Assembly: GCA_902557775.1 (NCBI GenBank) | Contig: CACEBD010000001.1 | Location: 186,001-250,000, forward strand | Direction of reading: 5' to 3' | Source: an uncultured Pelagibacteraceae bacterium | GTDB lineage: Bacteria; Pseudomonadota; Alphaproteobacteria; Pelagibacterales; Pelagibacteraceae | DNA length: 64,000 nucleotides | In this document: positions 13,727-25,837 of the stretch, piece after piece | Position numbering within the stretch: the stretch's first letter is position 1 | How the letters are laid out: each line of letters begins with the position of its first letter | Position numbers and translations under genes: made by a program | The notes under the pieces: model-generated | What the model was told of the DNA's origin: nothing | Databases searched by the model: none | What the model saw: only the letters and a program-made list of their open reading frames with translations

Positions 13727-14368
13727 ATGGAAATTGTTAAATCACAAAACTTAGAGAAATTAAATCAAAATATAAAAGACGATTTTTTCAAAGTTCCAAA
13801 TTTAAAATTCGATATTGATAAATTAAAAGCTGATTTAAATATTGTATTAAAAAAAAAGAAATTCAACACTCTTGGTATTAAAAATTTCGGAGCAATTTCA
13901 ATAAATCAAATTCCAGGTGATAAAAATTCTACAGAGGGTCACAATGTAAGAGGCACTTACTGGACTATACCTGATGAAAAAGGCAAGGAAGTCGAAAGAG
14001 ACAAAGCTATTGATGAGTCAAAATATACAGAAATAGTCCCTGAGTTTAAAAACACATATTTTGAGGAAGTTTATAATACTTTGAAAAAACATTTTAAGCT
14101 CGGAAGAGTGAGAATATTGTTAAAGGAACCTAGATCTACTCTAAGTTGGCACAGAGATCCAGAGCCAAGACTTCATATTCCAATCATAACCAACAAAGGT
14201 TGTAGGATGGTGATAGAGGATGTTTGTAAGCATATGCCAGCTGACGGATCAGCAACTATCACTAACAACACAAAATATCATAATTTCTTTAATGGCGGTG
14301 AACAAGATAGGATACATCTTGTAGCGTGTGTTTTAGAAAATCCGTTTAAAAATGGCAGAGTTCAATAA
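13727..14368 (+). CDS. Aspartyl/asparaginyl beta-hydroxylase-like 2OG-Fe oxygenase (putative)
   Basis: SWHRDPEPRLHIPI...HNFFNGGEQDRIHLV resembles the HxD...R...H pattern of the Asp/Asn hydroxylase family; 1 nt after the katG stop. Confidence 0.6.
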   Translation: MEIVKSQNLEKLNQNIKDDFFKVPNLKFDIDKLKADLNIVLKKKKFNTLGIKNFGAISINQIPGDKNSTEGHNVRGTYWTIPDEKGKEVERDKAIDESKYTEIVPEFKNTYFEEVYNTLKKHFKLGRVRILLKEPRSTLSWHRDPEPRLHIPIITNKGCRMVIEDVCKHMPADGSATITNNTKYHNFFNGGEQDRIHLVACVLENPFKNGRVQ

Positions 14369-14594
14369 AGGAATATATCTTACTGTAAAAGATATTTATC
14401 AAAGCAACAAAGGATCTCTCTTACGAACCTTAATCTACACCATCGGACATTTTTTAATTGCCATAACAGTTTTGATGCTAATATCCAATGTTTCATTCAT
14501 GATTGCTTTAACTGATGCAATAGTCGAACCGATTGCCAACGCGGTTTGGTACTTCGTGTTAGACAAAGTTTGGACAGCTAAGTACAAGAAATAG
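14352..14594 (+). CDS. DUF2061-like small membrane protein
   Basis: SLLRTLIYTIGHFLIAITVLMLI...EPIANAVWYFVLDKVW; overlaps the upstream CDS. Confidence 0.7.
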   Translation: MAEFNKGIYLTVKDIYQSNKGSLLRTLIYTIGHFLIAITVLMLISNVSFMIALTDAIVEPIANAVWYFVLDKVWTAKYKK

Positions 14595-14595
14595 T

Positions 14596-15039
14596 TTATA
14601 ATAAACCCCACAAAATATCTTTTTTAACCCAACCTTTATATTTTCCTACACTTATCTTACACCATTCGTCTTTACATTTATGAACTTTACATAATCTACC
14701 TTTTTTAAGAATCGCAAAAGGCTTGGAATAAATTGAGGATTTATTGAAAATTAATTGATCATCATCGATTGTAATAGCCGCCTTTTTTTTTGATAATTGA
14801 GTAATATGTATCCAACCAGTATTATTTTCATGATCTCTTATTTTTCTAAAATTTTCAAATTTATCTTGAATCAAAACAGGTAAAAATTTTTTTTTGTAAA
14901 ATAGCTTGATAGGATATTCAAAAGATGGGCCTTGTCTAAGATTTACTTTATCATTTCTCAAGGTTAAAAAGTATTCATTTGCAAAAAGACTCTGAAATGG
15001 AAAATAAAAAATGAAAACAATATAGATTATTTTTAACAT
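14596..15039 (-). CDS. Exported SH3b-domain protein
   Basis: Signal peptide; YFLTLRNDKVNLRQGPSFEYPI and CKDEWCKISVGKYKGWVKKDILWGLL, bacterial SH3 repeats. Confidence 0.8.
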   Translation of the reverse strand: MLKIIYIVFIFYFPFQSLFANEYFLTLRNDKVNLRQGPSFEYPIKLFYKKKFLPVLIQDKFENFRKIRDHENNTGWIHITQLSKKKAAITIDDDQLIFNKSSIYSKPFAILKKGRLCKVHKCKDEWCKISVGKYKGWVKKDILWGLL

Positions 15040-15776
15040 TTGTTTTTACATTCAGGATTGAAAGATAATTTTACTTTTCTTAAATTTATTTTAATTGAGT
15101 CAAAAATCATCATCTGGTTATCTAAACTATTCTTTAATCCTATAATTGTTTTTAAAACCTCATTTGCTTGCAGTGATCCTAAAATTCCAGCTACTGGAGA
15201 GAAAATTCCTTCTGTTTCACAATTTCTTTCCAAAACAGGCTCGTTTGGCATAAAGCACCTGTAACAGGATGTCCTTTTTTTAAAATTAAACTTGTATAAA
15301 TGACCATCAAATTTACTAATTGCTGCAGAGATGAGTATTTTTCTCATTTTTTTACATTCATCATTAACTAAATATCTTGTTTCAAAGTTATCTGTTCCAT
15401 CACAAATTATATCAAAATCTCTTATTGTTGATTTAATATTCTTTGAAGTTATTTTTTTTTTAAATATTTTAATTTTAATTTTTTTGTTTATTCTATTAAT
15501 ACTATATTTAGCCTGATCGACTTTGTACTTACCTATATCATTAGTAGTAAACAACGTTTGTCTATTTAAATTACTTATTTCAATTTTGTCCGGATCTGCA
15601 ATTCCTATCGTTCCTACTCCAGAGGCTGCTAAGTACATTAAAAGTGGACAACCCAAACCTCCAATACCGATCACTAATACTTTAGCCTTAAGTATTTTTT
15701 TTTGTCCAGCTATTCCAACATTCTTTAGTATTATTTGTTTTTCAAACCTTTTAATATCGTTCAATTCTAATTGCAT
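15033..15776 (-). CDS. ThiF/MoeB/HesA-family adenylyltransferase
   Basis: VLVIGIGGLGCPLLMYLAASGVGTIGIADPDKIEISNLNRQTLF; CYRCFMP. Confidence 0.9.
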   Translation of the reverse strand: MQLELNDIKRFEKQIILKNVGIAGQKKILKAKVLVIGIGGLGCPLLMYLAASGVGTIGIADPDKIEISNLNRQTLFTTNDIGKYKVDQAKYSINRINKKIKIKIFKKKITSKNIKSTIRDFDIICDGTDNFETRYLVNDECKKMRKILISAAISKFDGHLYKFNFKKRTSCYRCFMPNEPVLERNCETEGIFSPVAGILGSLQANEVLKTIIGLKNSLDNQMMIFDSIKINLRKVKLSFNPECKNKC

Positions 15777-15779
15777 ATA

Positions 15780-16220
15780 CTATTTCAATCCAGTGGATCC
15801 AAAGCCACCAGCACCTCTATCTGTATCATCAAGGTTATCTACCTCTTTAAACTTAGCTTTAACTATAGGGGATAGAACCATTTGAGCGATACGTGTGCCT
15901 CTCTCAACAACAAAAGTCTTATTACTCAGATTAATTAATATCACTTTTATTTCACCTCTATAATCGGCGTCTATTGTCCCAGGTGAATTAAGAACTGATA
16001 TTTGACTTTTGGCAGCCAATCCTGACCTTGATCTAATTTGAATTTCAAAATTTTTGGGTATAGATACTGATATACCAGTTGGAATTATTGATGTTTTTCC
16101 TGGTTCTATTTTTATCTGTTTTTCAATATTAGCTGAAAGGTCCATTCCTGATGAACCATTTGTTTCGTATTTAGGTAGCTCGATATTTTTTGATAGTCTT
16201 TTAATTAAAACTTCTGTCAT
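15780..16220 (-). CDS. dut: dUTP diphosphatase
   Basis: GSSGMDLSANI, IRSRSGLAAKSQISVLNSPGTIDADYRGEIKVIL, RGAGGFGSTGLK. Confidence 0.97.
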   Translation of the reverse strand: MTEVLIKRLSKNIELPKYETNGSSGMDLSANIEKQIKIEPGKTSIIPTGISVSIPKNFEIQIRSRSGLAAKSQISVLNSPGTIDADYRGEIKVILINLSNKTFVVERGTRIAQMVLSPIVKAKFKEVDNLDDTDRGAGGFGSTGLK

Positions 16221-17430
16221 TAATTAAAAGTTTATCTAAGACTATTTCTGCTATTGCATTGGCTATAAAACTTTTTTTATTTTTTTTTATAACTTTTATT
16301 TTTCCTGAATTATCGATTATCGAAACTCTATTATAATCTGAATTAAGTCCACTATCCTTTTTTGAAATATCGTTAACGACTATAAGATCGCAATTTTTTT
16401 GTTTTAATTTATAAAATGCATTTCTATTTAAATTCTCAGTTTCGGCTGCAAAACCAATTACTAAACTTGGCCTATGTTTATTGTTCTTACCAAGAAATTC
16501 AACAATATCCCTATTTCTCTCTAATTCAATTGATTTTAGTTTTATATTATCTTTTTTAATCTTAGTCTTACTTTTTTTGGTTGGCTTAAAGTCTGCTACA
16601 GCAGCTGTACATATTGCAATATCTACTGGCAAACATTTTTTTACCTCATCAAACATCTCATTTGCTGTAATTATTTTTGTTGTTTTAATATCTTTCCTAG
16701 GAAAAAGATGTGAGGGTCCCGTAATTAAAGTTGTTTTTATACCTAACCTACTTAATGCTACTGCTATTTCAAACCCCTGCTTACCACTTGACTCGTTTGA
16801 AATATACCTAACTGGATCCAAGTATTCTCTTGTTGGTCCGGCTGTTACTAAGGCTTTTAAATTTTTATTTTTGATAATATTTTTTTTATTAAAATATTTT
16901 TCTATAAAGGAGAAAATTTGCCTTGGACTTGACATTTTGCCTTCACCATATTCTCCACACGCCATTTCACCTTTCTCTGGTCCTATAAAAAGATATCCAT
17001 AATCTTTTAAAATGTTTACATTTTTTTGCGTTGCTTTATGTATCCACATTCTCACATTCATAGCAGGAACTAATAAAATATCTTTATTTGAGGCTAAAAT
17101 TACTGTTGTTGCTAAATCTTCCGCTTTTCCAAGACTTAACTTTGTCATAAAGTTTGCAGTTGTGGGTAATACAACTATTAAGTCAGCCCATCTAGATAAT
17201 GAAATATGATCAATTTCTATCTCAGAATCTTTGTCAAAAATATTCTCAAAAGTCTTACTTTTCGTTAGAGTAGAGATAGATAGAGGGGTTACAAATTCTT
17301 TACCACTTTTTGTTAGTATAGTTTTAATTTCATTTTTATTTTTTTTTAGCAATCTTATTAAATCTAAAGACTTATAGGCTGCAATCCCTCCGCCAATAAT
17401 TATTAGGATTTTTTTATTTTTTACAGTCAT
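16201..17430 (-). CDS. coaBC: Phosphopantothenoylcysteine decarboxylase / phosphopantothenate-cysteine ligase
   Basis: IIGGGIAAYKSLDLIRLL, PAMNVRMW, TAGPTREYLDPVRYISNESSGKQG, VIGFAAETEN. Confidence 0.97.
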   Translation of the reverse strand: MTVKNKKILIIIGGGIAAYKSLDLIRLLKKNKNEIKTILTKSGKEFVTPLSISTLTKSKTFENIFDKDSEIEIDHISLSRWADLIVVLPTTANFMTKLSLGKAEDLATTVILASNKDILLVPAMNVRMWIHKATQKNVNILKDYGYLFIGPEKGEMACGEYGEGKMSSPRQIFSFIEKYFNKKNIIKNKNLKALVTAGPTREYLDPVRYISNESSGKQGFEIAVALSRLGIKTTLITGPSHLFPRKDIKTTKIITANEMFDEVKKCLPVDIAICTAAVADFKPTKKSKTKIKKDNIKLKSIELERNRDIVEFLGKNNKHRPSLVIGFAAETENLNRNAFYKLKQKNCDLIVVNDISKKDSGLNSDYNRVSIIDNSGKIKVIKKNKKSFIANAIAEIVLDKLLINDRSFN

Positions 17431-17436
17431 GAGTAA

Positions 17437-19002
17437 TTAGAATACTAATAGAAAGACAATTACAACACCAAAAAAACTAATAACTATATTATTTCTAAAG
17501 TTTTTAATCTTCATTTGTTCTAATTCTAAATTTTTATTAGTTCCAACAGCTAAATTTAAATTTCCATCAGCCATTAACTTAAGAGCATAATCAGCTCTAT
17601 CCATTAATTCTGGGAGATCCGGTATTCTTTTCAAAATTTCAGATGAAGTATTAATTGCTGTATTTATAGTAGATTTTGGACTCTTTACATTTTTTAGCCA
17701 ATCTTCTAGAACTGGTCTAGACACCTCCCAAATATTTGTTTCGGGATAAAGTCTTCTTGCAACACCTTCAACTACTACCATTGTTTTTTGCAACAAAAGA
17801 AGCGGTGGCTGAGTAGGCATATTAAACTTCTCTGTAATCTCAAATAGTTGAGACAATAAATTTCCACCTGAAATGTCTTTGATAGACTGTCCAAAAATAG
17901 GCTCCCCTACAGATCTTAAGGCTTGAGCAAATTCCTCTTTTGAGGCACCCTTAGGCACAAGACCAGCCTGAAAATGGACTTCGGCAACCTTTACGTAATC
18001 TCTTTTAATAAAGCCATATAAAATTTCAGCTAAAAATTTTCTATTATTTTTATCTAAGCGTCCCATAATACCAAAATCTACTGGAATTATATTTCCTTTT
18101 GGATCTACAAATAAATTTCCTTGATGCATATCACCATGAAAAAAACCATCTCTTACAGCTTGAGTTAAAAATAATTGTATTAAGTTTTCTGCAAGTTTCT
18201 TAAGATCTACTTTTAGATCATTAATTTTTTGTATTTCACGTATAGAAACACCCTCGACTTTATCTAAGGTTAATATTTTTTTGGTTGTATAATTCCAATA
18301 AATTTTTGGCACAATAAACCCTTGGTCGTTTTTAGTATTTTCGTAAAGTTCATTAGCTGCAGCAGCTTCAAATCTTAAATCCATTTCTATATTAGTTATC
18401 TCCCTCAACAAATGGACAACTTCAACTAACTTTAATCTCTTTGCTTTTGTAATAGTATTTTCAACTATGTAAGCAAATAACATTAAAGCATCCAATTCTT
18501 CATTAAATAATTTTTCTATATCAGGTCTTAATATTTTTATAGCAACTTGTTTCTCTTGATCTTCATGCTGAATTTTAGCAAGATGCACTTGTGCTATAGA
18601 TGCTGCTGCTATAGGTTCACTTAATTCTTGAATATCTTTAAAATAATTTTCCCCAATTTCTTTTTTAATAATTTTTTTTGCATCGTGAAGATCAAAAGCA
18701 GGAACTTTGTCTTGCAATTTTTCAAGAGATTTTGCAAGTTCCTCGCCAATAATATCCGGCCTCGTAGCTAGAAACTGACCTAATTTTATAAAAGTTGTTC
18801 CCATACCCTGAAGAGCAGTGCAAAGCTTCTCGCCAGAGGATTTTTGATTATCCTGTTGATTTGAACTTGCACCAATCGAAATAAAATTAAAAAATAAATT
18901 TATAATTGTTGGTAATTCATGTATCTCATTTATCGTGGCTACTGCTCCAGAGGTAGAAAACTTTCTAGCTATTTGGAATAATTTAAAAACTCTTTTTAGC
19001 AT
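17437..19002 (-). CDS. ubiB: UbiB ubiquinone-biosynthesis ABC1/ADCK-family kinase-like protein
   Basis: KLGQFLATRPDIIGEELAKSLEKLQDKVP, FFHGDMHQGNLFVDPKGNIIPVDFGIMGRL; next to ubiE. Confidence 0.95.
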   Translation of the reverse strand: MLKRVFKLFQIARKFSTSGAVATINEIHELPTIINLFFNFISIGASSNQQDNQKSSGEKLCTALQGMGTTFIKLGQFLATRPDIIGEELAKSLEKLQDKVPAFDLHDAKKIIKKEIGENYFKDIQELSEPIAAASIAQVHLAKIQHEDQEKQVAIKILRPDIEKLFNEELDALMLFAYIVENTITKAKRLKLVEVVHLLREITNIEMDLRFEAAAANELYENTKNDQGFIVPKIYWNYTTKKILTLDKVEGVSIREIQKINDLKVDLKKLAENLIQLFLTQAVRDGFFHGDMHQGNLFVDPKGNIIPVDFGIMGRLDKNNRKFLAEILYGFIKRDYVKVAEVHFQAGLVPKGASKEEFAQALRSVGEPIFGQSIKDISGGNLLSQLFEITEKFNMPTQPPLLLLQKTMVVVEGVARRLYPETNIWEVSRPVLEDWLKNVKSPKSTINTAINTSSEILKRIPDLPELMDRADYALKLMADGNLNLAVGTNKNLELEQMKIKNFRNNIVISFFGVVIVFLLVF

Positions 19003-19707
19003 CTAAATTTTCCAACCCGAATGAATTGCTGAAATACCGTTAGAAACGTTTCTAAATTCCACATTGGAAAAACCGTTTTCCAAAATTAATTCAACTAATT
19101 GTTCTTGATTGTAAAACTTTTCAATGCTTTCAATTAAATATTTATAAGGCTTATCTGAGCCAACTATAAATTTACCAATGAGTGGTATAGTTTTTGAATA
19201 CTGTTTATATAAATAATTAAGCAATTCATTATTAATTTTCGAAAATTCTAAGCACATAAAACGTCCTCCTGGCTTTAATACCCTAAAAGCTTCTTTTAAA
19301 ACAGAATTAATATCTGAAACATTTCTTATTCCGTAACTTATAGAATAATAATCGAAAGTATTATCTTTAGTAGGAATTTTTTCAGCTGGAGCGTTTATCC
19401 ATTCAATATTTTCATATTTTTTTAATTTTTTTTTACCTTGATTTAACATTTGCGTATTAGGATCAACACATATGATTTTGCCAGAATTTTTAGTTTTATC
19501 TAAAAAAAGTTTTGCAATATCACCAGTTCCTGAAGCAACATCTATTAGTTTTGTTTCAGGTTGAGGATTCATCCAATTAATAAATTTTTCTTTCCAAGCT
19601 CTATGTATCCCAAGTGACATTATATCATTCATTAAATCATATTTTTTATGAACATCTGAAAATACAGAATTGACTAATTTACTTTTATCTTGAATAGTAC
19701 TTTTCAT
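19003..19707 (-). CDS. ubiE: Demethylmenaquinone/2-polyprenyl-6-methoxy-1,4-benzoquinol methyltransferase
   Basis: VFSDVHKKYDLMNDIMSLGIHRAWK, DVASGTGDIAKLF, SYGIRNVSD. Confidence 0.96.
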   Translation of the reverse strand: MKSTIQDKSKLVNSVFSDVHKKYDLMNDIMSLGIHRAWKEKFINWMNPQPETKLIDVASGTGDIAKLFLDKTKNSGKIICVDPNTQMLNQGKKKLKKYENIEWINAPAEKIPTKDNTFDYYSISYGIRNVSDINSVLKEAFRVLKPGGRFMCLEFSKINNELLNYLYKQYSKTIPLIGKFIVGSDKPYKYLIESIEKFYNQEQLVELILENGFSNVEFRNVSNGISAIHSGWKI

Positions 19708-19718
19708 ATTAGAATTAT

Positions 19719-20588
19719 ATGCCAGAATTACCAGAAGTTGAAGTTGTTAAAAGGTCCTTAGAGAGAAATATACTAAATTTAATTATCAAAAATGTAAAAA
19801 TTAATGATGCTAATCTAAGATATAAAGTAGATAAAATTGAATTATCAAAATTAATAGGAAAAAAAATTACAAAAATCAAAAGAAGATCAAAATTTTTGAT
19901 TTTTGAGATAGGAAAGACTTACCGAATGCTAGTGCATCTAGGAATGACAGGCAAATTTTTCTTTACCGATAATAAAGATAATAAATTTAAAACAAGTTTC
20001 TATTATTTTCTAGATTATAAAAAGGATCAAAAACATGATCGAGTAATATTTGTTTTAAATAAAAAACAAAAATTAATTTATAATGACGTAAGAAAATTTG
20101 GTTTCATCAAGATATACAATTCGAGTTTAATAAAACAATCACAGCATCTTAAAAATCTAGGCCCTGAACCACTGGAAAAAAATTGGAACTTTTCGTATTT
20201 GAAAAATTATTTAATAGGAAGGAAAAGATCAATTAAGAATATTCTTATGGATCAAAAATGTGTATCTGGTTTAGGGAACATATATGTAAACGAAATTTTG
20301 TTCCTTTCTGGGATTAAACCAGTCCGTCAAGCAACTAAACTAAAGAATTTTGAAATAGAAAAAATTATCAAATTTTCAAAGAAAATTTTAAAAAATTCAA
20401 TAAACCTTGGCGGTTCAACAATTAAAGATTTTTCTAGTGAAAATGGAAAAAAAGGTGTCTTCCAACAACATTTTAAGGTTTATGGTAAAGAAAATCAGGA
20501 TTGTTCTAACATAGATTGCAACCTTAGAGTCATAAGGACAGTTATATCTAATCGATCATCATTTTTTTGCAAAAAATGTCAAAAATAA
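19719..20588 (+). CDS. mutM: Formamidopyrimidine-DNA glycosylase
   Basis: MPELPEVEVVKRSLE; C-terminal zinc finger CSNIDCNLRVIRTVISNRSSFFCKKCQK. Confidence 0.97.
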   Translation: MPELPEVEVVKRSLERNILNLIIKNVKINDANLRYKVDKIELSKLIGKKITKIKRRSKFLIFEIGKTYRMLVHLGMTGKFFFTDNKDNKFKTSFYYFLDYKKDQKHDRVIFVLNKKQKLIYNDVRKFGFIKIYNSSLIKQSQHLKNLGPEPLEKNWNFSYLKNYLIGRKRSIKNILMDQKCVSGLGNIYVNEILFLSGIKPVRQATKLKNFEIEKIIKFSKKILKNSINLGGSTIKDFSSENGKKGVFQQHFKVYGKENQDCSNIDCNLRVIRTVISNRSSFFCKKCQK

Positions 20589-20632
20589 TAAAGTTGACCA
20601 TAATTATTCGCCCATATATACAATCCTAAAAA

Positions 20633-20884
20633 ATGCCAAATACAAAATCAGCAGTCAGAAGAGTAAGACGAGTTAAAAAACAAACAATAGTCAATAGAAC
20701 AAGAAAAAGTAAATATAAAAATGCAATTAAGCATATGGAAAGCTTAATAAAATCAAAAGACAAAGAAAAAGCAAAAAAATACTTCTCAAAATTTCAATCA
20801 ATTCTAATGCAGGTTGCCAAATCTGGAGCAATAGAAAAGAAAACTGCTGCTAGAAAAATTTCAAGAATATCAAAAAAAATTTAA
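20633..20884 (+). CDS. rpsT: 30S ribosomal protein S20
   Basis: MPNTKSAVRRVRRVKKQTIVNRTRKSKYKNAIK. Confidence 0.95.
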   Translation: MPNTKSAVRRVRRVKKQTIVNRTRKSKYKNAIKHMESLIKSKDKEKAKKYFSKFQSILMQVAKSGAIEKKTAARKISRISKKI

Positions 20885-21122
20885 ATTTTTTCTGACAATC
20901 CTAAGTTGATTAAAAGTAATCTTCGCTACATTTAGAAAATTAATTTCAAATTTTCAAAATATAGTTTCTTTTTTTAGTTGTAGTAATTTTTTAAAAAAAA
21001 AAAATTTTCTATCTGAACGTTAAGTATACAACCTAATTTAAATTATTTTCGTTTTTTAAAAAAAATTTCTTGCAAATATTTTCAAAAGGGAGTTAAAAGG
21101 AATCTTCTTAAGGACTTACTTC

Positions 21123-22514
21123 ATGGATAAAAATAATATTAAAAAGAACAACCTCTATCCGTCTGAGGAAGAAAACACACTTAAATGGGAAGAAGTTCAA
21201 AAAGGTTTTAAAGATACTTTTGGATCAGAAGTTTATAATAGTTGGCTACAGAAGCTTACGTTGGTAAAAGAATTTAATGATTATTTAATACTTGGTGTAC
21301 CGACAAGGTTTTTTAGAGATTGGATAGTCTCAAGATATTTAGACAAAATTTTAGAACAAGTAAAATCATTCAAATTAAGCCTTAATAGGATTGAGTTTAA
21401 AATTATTGAGGAAAATAGGCAAAACCAGGACCTTATTAAAATTGATGAACTCAATAAGGTAACTGAAATAAAGGATTCTATCCTTAACTATAATAGGTTA
21501 AATCCAAATTTAAATTTCAGCAGTTTTATCAAGGGAAAAAGTAATGATATTGCAGTTTCGTATGCAAAAAAGGTTTGTGAACACTTATCAAGATATAATC
21601 CGTTATATATAAGTGGAGGTGTGGGTTTAGGAAAAACTCATCTGCTAAATGCTATCGGTTTAGAATTGCAAAACGATAATAATGTAATGTTTATTTCCGC
21701 AGAGAGATTTATGTACCATTTCATTAAATCAATAAAAAAAAATGATATGGTAAATTTTAAAGATTTCTTCAGAAAATCGTCTGTATTTATTATCGATGAT
21801 ATTCAATTCATAAGCGGAAAAGAGAGTCTACAAGAAGAGTTTTTTCACACATTTAATAGTTTAATGGATAAAGGTTCACAAATAATAATATCTAGCGACA
21901 GACACCCTATGAAGCTTGATAGAGTTCAGGAAAGGATTAAATCTAGATTAGCAGGGGGACTAGTGGTTGATATAGATGTACCAGATTTTGAATTAAAAGC
22001 AGAAATTATAAAGAAAAAAATTGAAGAGATTCAAAGTCAGTTTAAAGAAAATATAAATTTAAACGACGAGGTGATAAATTATATCGCTTCTGAGTGCAAA
22101 ACAAATATTAGAGAGTTAATTGGAGTGTTAAATAGAGTAATAGCATTTAGCAGAGTTCATAATAAATCTTTAGATATTGGCGATTGTAAAAAAATCCTGC
22201 GAGATGTGTTCAGCCAAATCAAAGTAATAACAGTTGATAAAATACAAAATACTGTATCTAATTTTTTTAATATTGCTTTAAGTGAAATGTTGTCACAAAG
22301 AAGATCGCGACCTTTAGCTAGGCCAAGACAAATTGCAATGTTTTTAGCAAAAAAAATGACCACGAGATCACTACCTGAAATAGGAAGAAGATTTGCAAAC
22401 AGAGACCATACAACTGTTATCCATGCCGTTAAAACTATTACAAGGCTTTCAGAGCAAGACGACGAAATGAAAAAAAACATAAGCCAAATTAAAAGTCTCT
22501 TATTAGAAAACTAA
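21123..22514 (+). CDS. dnaA: Chromosomal replication initiator DnaA
   Basis: SGGVGLGKTHLLNAIG, FIIDDIQFISGKESLQEEFFHTFN, RSRPLARPRQIAMFLAKKMT...GRRFANRDHTTVIHA. Confidence 0.98.
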   Translation: MDKNNIKKNNLYPSEEENTLKWEEVQKGFKDTFGSEVYNSWLQKLTLVKEFNDYLILGVPTRFFRDWIVSRYLDKILEQVKSFKLSLNRIEFKIIEENRQNQDLIKIDELNKVTEIKDSILNYNRLNPNLNFSSFIKGKSNDIAVSYAKKVCEHLSRYNPLYISGGVGLGKTHLLNAIGLELQNDNNVMFISAERFMYHFIKSIKKNDMVNFKDFFRKSSVFIIDDIQFISGKESLQEEFFHTFNSLMDKGSQIIISSDRHPMKLDRVQERIKSRLAGGLVVDIDVPDFELKAEIIKKKIEEIQSQFKENINLNDEVINYIASECKTNIRELIGVLNRVIAFSRVHNKSLDIGDCKKILRDVFSQIKVITVDKIQNTVSNFFNIALSEMLSQRRSRPLARPRQIAMFLAKKMTTRSLPEIGRRFANRDHTTVIHAVKTITRLSEQDDEMKKNISQIKSLLLEN

Positions 22515-22517
22515 GAA

Positions 22518-23636
22518 ATGCAATTTGTAGTAAAAAGAGATGTTCTACTTAGATCACTAAATTTTGTTCAAGGAATAGTAGAGAAGAAAAACACTTTACC
22601 TATTCTCTCAAACGTTCTTCTTGAACTAAAAAATAATTCTTTATCGATAGTTGCAACTGATTTAGATATTATATTTTACGACAAAATTACTGATGTAAAA
22701 ATTTTAACTGAAGGAAGTACGACTACATCTGCAGCAATTTTATATGATATTTTAAGAAAAATTTCTTCTAACGCTGATTTAAATTTTGAATTAATCTCAA
22801 ATAATAAATTAAGTTTAAAAAGTGAAAATTCAAATTTTAACTTACTATGCTTAACAACTGACAATTTTCCCTCTTTTTCGAATGACTTTGATTCTGCTGA
22901 TGTTATGGAATTAAATGCTATCAGTTTTTTAAAACTTTTAAATAAAACAAAAATTTCGATTTCAAATGATGATACTAGACATTATTTGAATGGTATTTTT
23001 TTACATTTAACAGAAGCTCATGGAAGAAATTTTTTAACAGCAGTTGCGACTGATAGTCATAGATTGTCCTCTAGCAGTATTGAAATTGAAAACTCCAAGG
23101 AATTTAATTCATTAATCTTACCAAGAAAATCAGTGTACCAGCTTTGCTCACTACTCGCAGAAACTAAAGGGAAGATTAATATGCAAACTAATGAAAATAA
23201 AATAAAATTTACAATAGGCAATATTGAATTGGTTTCAAAAGTTATAGATGGAAAATTTCCTGATTATAAGAAAGTTGTTCCAGTAGAAAACAAAAAAACA
23301 TTAATAGTTCCTTCTGATGAATTTATAAAGTCAATTGAGAGAGTTACGAGCGTCTCAATTGATAGAAAAGAAGGTGTTAAATTAGCTATAAATAGCGATA
23401 GAATACATTTTTCAGTAAATAGTGCTAATTCAGGAGAGGGAAATGAAAAAATTAAAGCCGAATTCAATTCTGATAATCTTAACATAAGTTTTAATTCAAA
23501 GTATTTGATAGATATAGCCTCTGAGGTCGAGGACAAAAAATTAAAAATTAATTTTAAAGACTCTACCTCTCCAGTTTTAATTGAGGATACCTCGGATAAA
23601 AATAGCTATTATGTTATAATGCCTATGAAAATCTAA
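22518..23636 (+). CDS. dnaN: DNA polymerase III beta sliding clamp
   Basis: LNFVQGIVEKKNTLPILSNVLLE, ATDSHRLS, YVIMPMKI C-terminus. Confidence 0.97.
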   Translation: MQFVVKRDVLLRSLNFVQGIVEKKNTLPILSNVLLELKNNSLSIVATDLDIIFYDKITDVKILTEGSTTTSAAILYDILRKISSNADLNFELISNNKLSLKSENSNFNLLCLTTDNFPSFSNDFDSADVMELNAISFLKLLNKTKISISNDDTRHYLNGIFLHLTEAHGRNFLTAVATDSHRLSSSSIEIENSKEFNSLILPRKSVYQLCSLLAETKGKINMQTNENKIKFTIGNIELVSKVIDGKFPDYKKVVPVENKKTLIVPSDEFIKSIERVTSVSIDRKEGVKLAINSDRIHFSVNSANSGEGNEKIKAEFNSDNLNISFNSKYLIDIASEVEDKKLKINFKDSTSPVLIEDTSDKNSYYVIMPMKI

Positions 23637-23755
23637 TTTTATTTAAATTTAGAATTTTTTTTTATTTTTGCTTCAAAAGTGTTGATACAGAATAGTTTTA
23701 AGCTGATAGCATGTACATCCATTTTATATTGTCATTAAAAAATGATATAATTTAA

Positions 23756-25831
<2,076 letters not shown>

Positions 25832-25837
25832 GAGATT

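Noticed and set aside
15040-15885. Plus-strand ORFs 15040-15264, 15331-15516 and 15523-15885
   Set aside because: Antisense to the well-supported ThiF-like and dut genes; hydrophobic low-complexity translations typical of antisense AT-rich DNA.
16481-17209. Plus-strand ORFs 16481-17002 and 17012-17209
   Set aside because: Antisense to coaBC; no recognisable family.
20885-21122. dnaA-upstream spacer as a replication origin
   Set aside because: AT-rich, but I found no cluster of TTATCCACA-like DnaA boxes; alphaproteobacterial origins are often not next to dnaA. A GC-skew plot over the whole genome would be needed.
22157-22480. 107-aa minus ORF inside dnaA
   Set aside because: Antisense shadow of the conserved DnaA C-terminal domain.
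23681-23689. TGTTGATAC as a DnaA box between dnaN and gyrB
   Set aside because: Single site with two mismatches to the consensus; not enough to call.
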